A stretch of 64,000 nt of DNA from Austropuccinia psidii (taxonomy: Eukaryota; Basidiomycota; Pucciniomycetes; Pucciniales; Sphaerophragmiaceae), in assembly GCA_023105745.1 (NCBI GenBank), contig JALGQZ010000014.1, positions 10,028,851-10,092,850 of the forward strand, read 5' to 3'. Within the stretch, counting starts at the first letter, position 1. Each line of letters starts with the position of its first letter. Position numbers and translations under genes: made by a program. The notes beneath the pieces are model-generated. The model was not told the origin of the DNA, did no database searches, and saw only the letters and a list, made by a program, of their open reading frames with translations. Shown here piece after piece: positions 54,786-64,000 of the stretch.

Positions 54786-57700
54786 GAGTATTGGTAAAAA
54801 TACGTAAACAAATTGTTAAAAACATGTAAGGGGTGTCCTGGGCCCATTTTTAATTACAAATGAAACATAACATGCCCGTATTGGGCCAAAACATGTCCCA
54901 AAATGGGGTTTTCTCCCCAAAACCCCTCTAACTCCCAATTGTCTCAGATTTTTTTGCCCTGCCCCCCCCCCAAATAATCCACATTATCCCCACCCCAAAC
55001 AATTTTTTTTGTTAAAAAACAGCATTAACAAAGAAATTTTGCAAAGCTTTTCACACTTTTCTTTTGTTTTTTTCCCCCAAAGACTGCATTTTCCACCACA
55101 ACAAACTGCTTTCAAGCCTCTAAATTTCCAATTTTTCACCTTCCCTCATCCATTAATCCCACAATTAAACCACTTTTTTTCACTCTTAACCACATCTTTT
55201 AAGTTTTCATACCTTTTTTCACTTCTTTTTCACCTTTTGAAAGGTTCTTACCCCATTCCAAATCCCCAAATTCCCTTCTTTTTCAAATTCATACATCTTT
55301 TTAACTCAAAAATGCTGCAACCCCCCACTGAAGGTGAATTTCAGACCCTTGAGCTTCTTTGGAAGCATGTGCATAATTTTTCCAGGGCTCAGGGGTATTC
55401 TGTGTCCACCTTGAGGTCCAATACGACCCACAACCAAATTGAAATAGGTTGTGACAAGTCTGGGACCCCAAATCCCAACAAAAGCCCCTCCAAAAAAGTC
55501 ACCTCAAGAAAGCTTGACTTTCCTTTTAGACTTTATGGGAGAAAATATGCCAAGAGTACCACTTGTACTCTTAAAGTAAAAAATCCTGAAAATAGCCATG
55601 ATGCCACTGAAAATATCATGGCACATCCTGCTTTCAGGAAATTCAATGAGCAAGAAGCATCCCAAATTGCTCAAATTTCTGAATCACTGCTCATGCCAAG
55701 GAGAATTCAGGCCCAATTATGCAGCCAGAGGGAGTCTGAAAGGCCTGTAATCCTTCAAGACATTGAAAACCAAGTCAAGAGAGTCAAGAAAGACAAACTG
55801 AAAGGTAGAAGGCCCATTAATGCACTTATTGACACCCTCAAAGAAGAAAATTTTGTTTGGTCCTCTGCAAGGGATTCTGAGGGACACATTACCTCCTTGT
55901 TTTTTACTCACCCCCTGGCCATAAAACTTCTTCATGGCTTTCCTCATGTCATTCTTATGGATTGTACTTATAAAACCAATAAGTACAAAATGCCTCTTTT
56001 TCATATTGTTGGATTCAGCTCAACAAATAAGACCTTTTCTGGGGCTTTTTGTTTGATGAATAATGAAAATGAAACTTCATATACTTGGGCATTAAATCAA
56101 TACATTTAAAAGGTCCTCAACAACACCAATCTTGTTCCCCCTCCAGTTATTGTTATTGACAGGGATCTGGCCTTGAAAAACTCTATTAAGAAGCTCTTCC
56201 CATACTCCAAAGTCATGCTATGCATTTGGCACATCAACAAGGATGTATCTGCTCATTTCATGAAGAAAATTGGTCATGGAACTTATTTTGAAAATTTTAT
56301 GGTCCTTTGGAATCAAGTAATATACTTTTATCTTTCACTTTATTTAAAATTTTTTCTTATTAATGTTTTTATTAATGCCTTTGGGATTCATTTCTCAGGT
56401 TATGTATCCATCCACTGAAAAGTCTTTCAAAGACAACTGGAAGAAGCTTCAAAATCAAGTCAAAAATCCTGAATTCTTTCAATATTTGGAAAATACCTGG
56501 CTTCCTCTAACAGAGTATTATGTTCCAGCCTGGACCAAACACCATTTCCACCTGGGTGTGGGCTCCACCTCCAGAGTTTAAGGTGCCCATGCAATGGTTA
56601 AACTTTGGCTCTAAAAGTCCACTGGTACTCTCCTGGAGGTAGTCAGGGCTCTCCACATGGCATTCAGAAAACATTTTTTTGAAATGATCAAAAGAATATC
56701 CAAAGAAATGATTTTCCATGTCAAGAATTTTCCTCCACACATCTGTGCTCTCAATGGCAAGGTGTCTCATTATGCTCTTCAGATTTCCTTTGAAAATTTC
56801 AAAACCAAATTTCCTCCAAATGAAAAAATGCACCAACAAATACAACAGTCATCAAGGAATTCCTTGCAAGCATAAGACCCAAAAGGCATTTTCCAGGAGC
56901 CAAAGGCTTGAGATATCATACTTCCATCCTCAGTGGCATTTGAATTTGCCAGTGAGGGTTTTTTAACTTCAAATTATTACTTTTTTCCTTGTCATATTTT
57001 TCTCAGACTGGTTTTCAAGGTGATGATCAAATTATTGAAAAAGAAAGAATGAAGCCAAGAAAATATTTTAAGATATTGGGGAAGACCTTTATCAAAGACC
57101 AATGGAAGAAATCACCTCAATTCTTCAAAATTTTCAAGATGCTCTTACTGGAAAAGTCCCATTTGATCAAATTCCCAAGAGTCAAGAGGATGATCAATAT
57201 TATGAAGACCTACTAGAATGCAATAATATCCATGGAAGACATCAAGGAGCCAACAATAAAAATGAAAATAAACATAAAAGAGAACCATCAAGATTTGAAA
57301 TTATTGAAAGTCAATCCAAGAGAAGAGGAATACTCACATCAAAAGTGACCAGTAAAACAACATCAAGATCACAGTCAAATTTCCCCTCTCCGATTATGTA
57401 TGTGGACTCATCGGAAAATTCTGAAGATTCTGAGGCCTCATTAACAAAATCAATCAGTTAATCAGATTCACTACCCTCAGAAACTGAATTAAATAAATCA
57501 GAAGTTACCCTTACAAGGTTCAGAATATTGACAATCAGAAGCAAAACCTCACAAAGAAAATCACACAAGCCTTTCACCAGTCTGAAGATATATGATGCAA
57601 TTGACTTGACCTGTGAGAATTTTCAAAGCAATTATCACACAAGTGATGAATGCTCCAAGCTTTTTGTGAGTTGCTGATTATTTCTAATGTATATTTCTCT

Positions 57701-58490
57701 TTTTTATTTTGATCTTCATTCATCTTTTGACCTTATTTTATCAGATACCTGGCTCAGAAGACTTGCCCAAGTTTATATTGAAATACACCTTCAAGGCCAT
57801 CAATGTCCAGGGTGATGGAAACTGTGGTTAAAGAACAGTATCCCACTACATTTACAAGACTCAAGATAAATGGGCTGATGACAGAGGTGACTTGACTAAA
57901 GAAATTCAACAAAATCAAGACCTTTATGAAGCCATGAACACCTTCATTACCTCAGTATCCTCTTATTTGGAAAGAATTGAATGGTATGAAGATGTTGGCC
58001 AGGCGCCAAAAAGCGAGTTGATGTCCATGTCTGACCAGGGGGATCCAATTGCAGATAAGTATAAAAGACCGGTTTTTTTTTATTTCACAGTCCAATTTTT
58101 TTCCCTTATTTCTGTCCTCCAAATGATAATCCCCCCATTTTCATCTGCTTCTTGAATAGCTGTTCTCATTTTGTTCCTTTGGATATAATCATTTCTAAAG
58201 TCTATCCAGTCCCCCTCCCATTACTGTGAATTGGGAATTTCATGCCCAACTACAAGCCCTGGGGTGGGCTGATAAATTTAAGAAACACAGGATGCTATAT
58301 TTGTCCAATCTTTGTCCCCCCCCCCCTCAGAAAAGACCAACTATTTTGGAGGTTGATTCTGATTGAATGATTTTTGTATATACAATTTATGCCAATTAAC
58401 CCCCTCCTCAGTCATATTTATTGCTTAAATCCCACCTCAGTCCACTTTTTTATCAAACATGTGGCACTTTTGTACTTGAAAATAGTCATA
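54786..58490 (+). mobile_element. MULE-OTU element, copy C (3' end removed)
   Basis: It begins GAGTATTGG (first G of GGG changed) and is colinear with copy A until AAAATAGTCATATTA in the tail. There it is cut off by the duplication junction, so it lacks about 0.6 kb including the right terminal repeat. Confidence 0.8.
55312..58356 (+). pseudogene. MULE transposase-OTU gene, copy C (many stops)
   Basis: The frame is open from 55312 to TAA 56107-56109 through the zinc finger and first catalytic Asp, longer than in B. Later breaks: TAA at 56579-56581 replacing the catalytic Glu region codon in SRVEG, a stop in the VKLWL block shared with B, the extra A near 56824 shared with B, TAA 57459-57461 shared with B, and TAA right after the OTU Cys-Gly (57829). 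It lacks two later stops that B and D share (positions matching 50969 and the KSHKP block). Confidence 0.85.
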
Positions 58491-59437
58491 TTATCTATTC
58501 AATTATTAGATTTGAATTAATAATTTTCTAATAAAATTCAAAATATTTCTTTGAAAATTTCCAATTGGTATTTTTTTTTTTTTTTTTTTTTTTTTTATTG
58601 AATAAAGTTTTAATCAAATTATTATTATTATTCATATCAATCTAATAGTACTTTTTTAGATTTTTCATTACTACTTCATAAAATTATATCTAATTGGGTT
58701 AATTAACTTATTCATAATTCTTGAATTGTTTAATTAAAAACTTTTAATATTGAATCACATAAGTTTTTATTTTAAGCTTTAAAATGAAAAAAAAAAAAAA
58801 AAAAAAAAAAAACATAAAAAAAACTTGTCAAAAAAGAAAAAAAAAAATTAAAATATTTAATTTAATAAAATTTCATCAAAATTATTTTAATTTTATTTAA
58901 TTAATTTTAAATTTTGAATTTTGAATTTTTTTTTTTTATATTATTTTAAAGTTATTTATTTAAATCTTAATAAAAAAATTATTATCAATTTTATTAAATC
59001 TATATTTAAAAAAAAAAAAAAAAAAAAAATTTATCCTTCTTTTTTTTTTTTATTATTATTAAATGAGTTTAATATTTGAAAAACCTATTTTAATTTGAAT
59101 TAAATTTTTTAAATTATATCAAAATTTTATTAAAAAAAAATTTAAAAATATTTTATACTTAAAATATATAAATATATATATATATATATATAATTTTTAA
59201 TTTCAATTTCAATTTCAATTTCAATTTTTTTTTTTTTTTTTAATAATTTTTAATTTATATATATATATATTTAATAATTTTTTTTTTTATTAAAGTCTTA
59301 ATTAAATTAATTAATAAACGTTTTTTTTAATTAATTAATTAATTAATTTTTTTTTTTTGTTTCAATTGATTTTTTAATTTTCTTTTTTTTTTTTTTTTTT
59401 TTTAATTTAAAATTATAAAATTAATTATTAAATTCTT

Positions 59438-59475
<38 letters not shown>

Positions 59476-59559
59476 AATTTAAAATAATTTTTATAAAGAG
59501 ATAGAGATATATAGAGATATAGATAGATAGAGAAAGAGAAAGAGAAAGAGAGAGATTCC

Positions 59560-59618
<59 letters not shown>

Positions 59619-59736
59619 TAAAAACTTGAAAAAAAAAATTTTTTTTATTTTACTTTATTTTTTTTACAAAAAAAAAAAAAGAAAAAAAAAGAAAAAAAAT
59701 TCATTAAAGATAAATAAATAAATAAATTCAACTTTA

Positions 59737-59777
<41 letters not shown>

Positions 59778-60001
59778 AAATTAAATTAAAAAATTCAATT
59801 TTATTTAACATTAAAAAAAAAAAGAAAGAAAGATAAATAAATTTAAAAAAAAAAAAAGAATAAAATTATATTATGTTATATTATATTAAAAAAAAACATT
59901 TATGGAATTTTTAAATTTTTTACAAAAAAAAAAAAAACAAAAAAACAACAAATATATATATATATATTTATAGAAAAAAAATTTGTTAAGGAATTTATTT
60001 A
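58491..60001. repeat. A/T-rich simple-sequence spacer between MULE copies C and D
   Basis: A near copy of 53290-54785, with (TA)n near 59180, ATTTC repeats near 59203, (GATA)n/(AGA)n near 59500-59555, and an A-run of about 50 bases near 59565-59616. No gene. Confidence 0.8.
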
Positions 60002-63000
60002 GAGTATTGGTAAAAATACGTAAACAAATTGTTAAAAACATGTAAGGGGTGTCCTGGGCCCATTTTTAATTACAAATGAAACATAACATGCCCGTATTGG
60101 GCCAAAACATGTCCCAAAATGGGGTTTTCTCCCCAAAACCCCTCTAACTCCCAATTGTCTCAGATTTTTTTGCCCTGCCCCCCCCCCCAAATAATCCACA
60201 TTATCCCCACCCCAAACAATTTTTTTTGTTAAAAAACAGCATTAACAAAGAAATTGTGCAAAGCTTTTCACACTTTTCTTTTGTTTTTTTCCCCCAAAGA
60301 CTGCATTTTCCACCACAACAAACTGCTTTCAAGCCTCTAAATTTCCAATTTTTCACCTTCCCTCATCCATTAATCCCACAATTAAACCACTTTTTTTCAC
60401 TCTTAACCACATCTTTTAATTTTTCATACCTTTTTTCAATTCTTTTTCACCTTTTGAAAGGTTCTTACCCCATTCCAAATCCCCTAATTCCCTTTTTTTT
60501 CAAATTCATACATCTTTCTAACTCAAAAATGCTGCAACCCCCCACTGAAGGTAAATTTCAGACCCTTGAGCTTCTTTGGCAGAATGTGCATAATGTTGGC
60601 AGGGCTCAGGGGTATGCTGTGTCCACCTTGAGGTCCAATATGACCCACAACCAAATTGAAATAGGTTGTGACAGGTATGGGACCCCAAATCCCAACAAAG
60701 GCCCCTCCAGAACAGTCACCTCAAGAAAGCTTGACTATCCTTTTAGACTTTATGCCAGAAAATATGCCAAGAGTACCACTTGGACTCTTAAAGTCAAAAA
60801 TCCTGAACATAGCCATGATGCCACTGAAAATATCATGGCACATCCTTCTTTCAGGAAATTCAATGAGCAAGAAGCATCCCGAATTGCTCAAATGTCTCAA
60901 TTACTGCTCATGCCAAGGCAAATTCAGGCCCAATTATGCAGCCAGAGGGAGTCTTACAGGCCTGTAATACTTCAAGACATTTACAACCAAGTCAAGAAAA
61001 TCAAGAAAGACGAACTGCAAGGTAGAAGGCCCATTGATGCACTTATTGACACCCTCAAAGAAGAAAATTTTGTTTTGTCCTCTGCAAGGGATACTGAGGG
61101 ACACATTAACTCCTTGTTTTTCACTCACCCCCTTTCCATAAAACTCCTTCATGGCTTTCCTCATGTCATTCTTATGGATTGTACTTATAAAACCAATGGG
61201 TACAAAATGCCCCTTTTTCATATTGTTGGATTCAGCTCAACCCATAAGACCTTTTATGGGGCTTTTTGTTTGATGACAAATGAAGCTGAACCCTCATATA
61301 CTTTGGCATTAATTCAATACATAGAAACTTTACTCAACAACACCAATCTTGTCCCCCCTCCAGTTATTGTTATTTACAGGGATATGGCCTTGAAAAACTC
61401 TCTTAAGAAGCTCTTCCCATACTCCAAAGTCATGCTATGCATTTGGCACATCAACAAGGATGTATCTGTTCATTGAATGAAGAAAATTGCTCATGGAACT
61501 GATTTTGAAAATTTTATGGGCCTTTGGAATCAAGTAATATAATTTTATCTTTCACTTTATTTAACTTTTTTTCTTATTATTGTTTTTATTAATGCTTTTG
61601 GGATTCATTTCTCAGGTTATGTATTCATCCACTGAAAAGTCTTTCAAAGACAACTGGAAGAAGTTTCAAAATCAAGTCAAAAATCCTGAAGTCTTGCAAT
61701 ATTTGGAAAATACCTGGCTTCCTCTAACAGAGTATTATGTGCCATCCTGGACCAACCACCATTGCCACCTGGGTGTGGGCTCCACCTCCAGAGTTGAATG
61801 TGCCCATGCCATGGTTAAACTTTGGCTCCAAAAGTCCACTGGTACTCTCCTGGAGCTAGTCAGGGCACTCCACATGGCATTCAGAAAACAATTTATTGAA
61901 ATTATCAACAGAATCTCCAAAGAAATTATTGTCCATGTCAAGAATTTTCCTCCACACATCTGTGCCCTCAATGGCAAGGTGTCTCATTATGCTCTTCAGA
62001 TTTCCTTTGAAAATTTCAAAACAAAATTTCCTCCAAATGAAAAATGCACCAACAAATACAACAATTATCAAGGAATTCCTTGCAAGCATAAGACCCAAAA
62101 GGCATTTTCCAAGTGCCAAAGGCTTGAATTATCAGACTTCCATCCTCAGTGGCATTTGAATTTGCCTGTGAGGGTTTTTTAATTTCTTCTTATTATTTTT
62201 TTTCTTATTAACTGATTTTATTTGTCATATTCTTCTCAGACTGGTTTTCAAGGTGATGATCAAAGTGTTGAAAAAGAAAGAAAGAATGAAGCCAAGAAAA
62301 TATTTGAAGATATTGGGGAAGACCTTTTTCAAAGACCAATGGAAGAAATCACCCCAATTCTTCAACATTTTCAAGATGTTCTTACTGGAAAAGTCCCATT
62401 TGATCAAATTCCCAAGAGTCAAGAGGATGATCAATATTATGAAGACCCACTAGAATGTAATAATATCCATGGAAGACATCAAGGAGCCAACAATAAAAAT
62501 GAAAATAAAAATAAAAGAGAACAATCAAGATTTGAAATTATTGAAAGTCAATCCAAGAGAAGAGGAATACTCACATCAAAAGTGACCAGTACAGCAACAT
62601 CAAGATCACAGTCAAATTTCCCCTCTCCAATTATGTAAGTGGACTCATTGGAAAATTCTGAAGATTCTGAGGACTCGTTATCTAAATCCATCAGTTCATC
62701 AGATTCACTACCCTCAGCAACTGAATTAAATAAATCAGAAGTAACCCTTAGAAGGTCCAGAAGATTGGAAATTGGAAGCAAAACCTCACAAAGAAAATAA
62801 CACAAGCCTTCCACCAGTCTGAAGATATATGATGCAATTGACTTGACCTGTGAGAATTTTTAAAGCAATTGTCACACAAGTGATGAATGCTCCAAGCTTT
62901 TTGTGAGTTGCTGATTATTTCTAATGTATATTTCTCTTTTTTATCTTGATCTTCATTCATCTTTTGACCTTATTTTATCAGATACCTGGCTCAGAAGACT

Positions 63001-64000
63001 TGCCCAAGTTTATATTGAAATACACCTTCAAGGCCATCAATGTCCAGGGTGATGGAAGCTGAGGCTACAGAACAGTAACCCACTACATTTACAAGACTTG
63101 AGATCAATGGGCTGATGTCAGAGGTGAATTGGCTGAAGAAATTCAACAAAATCAAGACCTTTATGAATCCATGAACCCTTTAATTCCCTCAGTATCCTCT
63201 TATTTGGAAAGAATTGAATGGTATGAAAATGTTGGCCAGGCTCCAAAAAGCAAGTGGATGTCCATGTCTGACATGGGGGATCCAATTTCAGATAAGTATA
63301 AAAGACCGGTTTTTTTTATTTCACAGTCCAATTTTTTTTTCCCTTATTTCTGTCCTCCAAATGATAATCCCCCCATTTTCATCTTCTTCTTGGATAGCTG
63401 TTCTCATTTTGTTCCTTTTGATATAATCCTTTCTAAAGTCTATCCAGTCCCCCCCCCATTACTGTGAATTGGAAATTTCATGCCCAACCACAAGCCCTGG
63501 GGTGGGCTGATAAATTTAAGAAACACAGGATTTTATATTTGTTCAATCTTTGTCCCCCCCTCATAAAAGACCAAATATTTTGGAGGTTGATTCAGATTGA
63601 TTGATTTTTGTATATACAATTTATGCCAATTAACCCCCACCTCAGTCTTATTTTTTGCTTAAATCCCACCTCAGTCTCCTTTTTTATCAAACATGTGGAG
63701 CTTTTGTACTTGAAAATAGTCAAATTACAAACAAGAAAAAAAACACTTATTGCACCTTCACTTGTTTTCCCACCAAAAAAATTCCCCCAATTCATAGGAT
63801 TCTGATTCTTTATTGTCCAGATTGAACCCTTCAAAAAAAATTGAAGGAAATTCATAAGTGAAAAGATTTTAAATGAATTTTTTTTTTTAAAAAAAAAAAA
63901 TATACTATTTTGTCAAATTTGAGAAATTTAGAGAAATTTGATAAAAAAAAAAAAAATAAAAAAAAATAAAAAAAAATAAAAAAAAATAAAAAAAATAAAA
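60002..64000 (+). mobile_element. MULE-OTU element, copy D (runs off the window)
   Basis: It begins GAGTATTGG like copy C. Its tail has only one of the two 190-bp repeat units. The right end is not inside the window; the last 100 bases are A-runs. Confidence 0.78.
60529..63590 (+). pseudogene. MULE transposase-OTU gene, copy D (several stops)
   Basis: Exon 1 is open from 60529 to TGA 61474-61476 (this stop is shared with B), about 316 codons, including the C-run that is short in copy A (here intact). The second catalytic residue has changed: IDRD reads IYRD. Exon 2 is open (61621-62167) and keeps the Glu in RVECAH. Later stops: TAA 62636-62638 and one in the KSHKP block, both shared with B; TAA after CENF; and TGA at the OTU catalytic Cys (GDGS then stop). 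It is closer to copy A in exon 2 and closer to B/C in the middle of exon 3. Confidence 0.85.

Larger units (their letters stand above)
53290..58490. repeat. Tandem segmental duplication, unit 1 (spacer + MULE copy C)
   Basis: Sequence from 53290 (TTATCTAGTCAATTATTAG) reappears at 58491 (TTATCTATTCAATTATTAG) and stays colinear through the spacer, the left flank and the next MULE copy. The period is about 5.2 kb. The junction at 58486-58493 cuts the tail of copy C and shares about 5 bp (TATTA) between both parents, suggesting end joining with microhomology. Confidence 0.8.
58491..64000. repeat. Tandem segmental duplication, unit 2 (spacer + MULE copy D)
   Basis: The second unit of the 5.2-kb duplication; it runs off the window. 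Spacer differences from unit 1 are mostly in homopolymer and microsatellite lengths. Confidence 0.78.

Overview
This window is a transposon graveyard with no recognisable host gene. It is extremely AT-rich, carries short spliceosomal introns (58-88 bp, GT..AG) inside transposase genes, and contains Ty3 chromoviruses, a Tad-like LINE, PIF/Harbinger, hAT and Mutator-like (MULE) elements. That mix suggests a fungal nuclear genome. From recollection of the Gag-Pol family I infer a rust fungus (Pucciniales), possibly close to Austropuccinia; this was not checked against any database.

Layout. 1-3755: AT-rich DNA with a decayed hAT relic (about 1510-2000). 3756-8175: a near-complete MULE (copy A) with an 8-bp target duplication. 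Its four-exon gene fuses a FAR1-like zinc finger, a MULE transposase, AT-hooks, a CCHC knuckle and an OTU cysteine-protease domain; one missing base in a C-run is the only break seen. 8352-18430: a young minus-strand Ty3 chromovirus (1829-bp LTRs differing at about 4 sites, target duplication ATTAG) with one nonsense codon in gag. 19725-27775: a dead Tad-like LINE split by a PIF/Harbinger element (21532-25606) that carries a convergent Myb/SANT-like gene and transposase gene. 28220-45744: a hAT element (target duplication TTACCAAT) split by a composite Ty3 (28325-41859, target duplication GTGGG). That Ty3 has two outer LTRs of one subfamily, and an intact gag-pol plus a truncated inner LTR of the other. 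46083-46913: an ATGGCAT/ATGCCAT repeat field next to an orphan MULE terminus. 48356-64000: three decayed copies of the MULE-OTU element (B, C, D) embedded in A/T homopolymer and microsatellite DNA. They share their flanks and so were multiplied by segmental duplication rather than transposition.

The most interesting signals are the MULE-OTU fusion gene; the conserved overlapping reading frames at the 5' end of the Ty3 gag region, joined by an ATGA stop-start; the composite Ty3, which records replacement of one subfamily's interior by another's; and the mosaic sharing of stop codons among MULE copies B, C and D, which implies gene conversion. Reading frames and splice sites were followed by eye, so exon edges are accurate to a few bases but have no transcript support.
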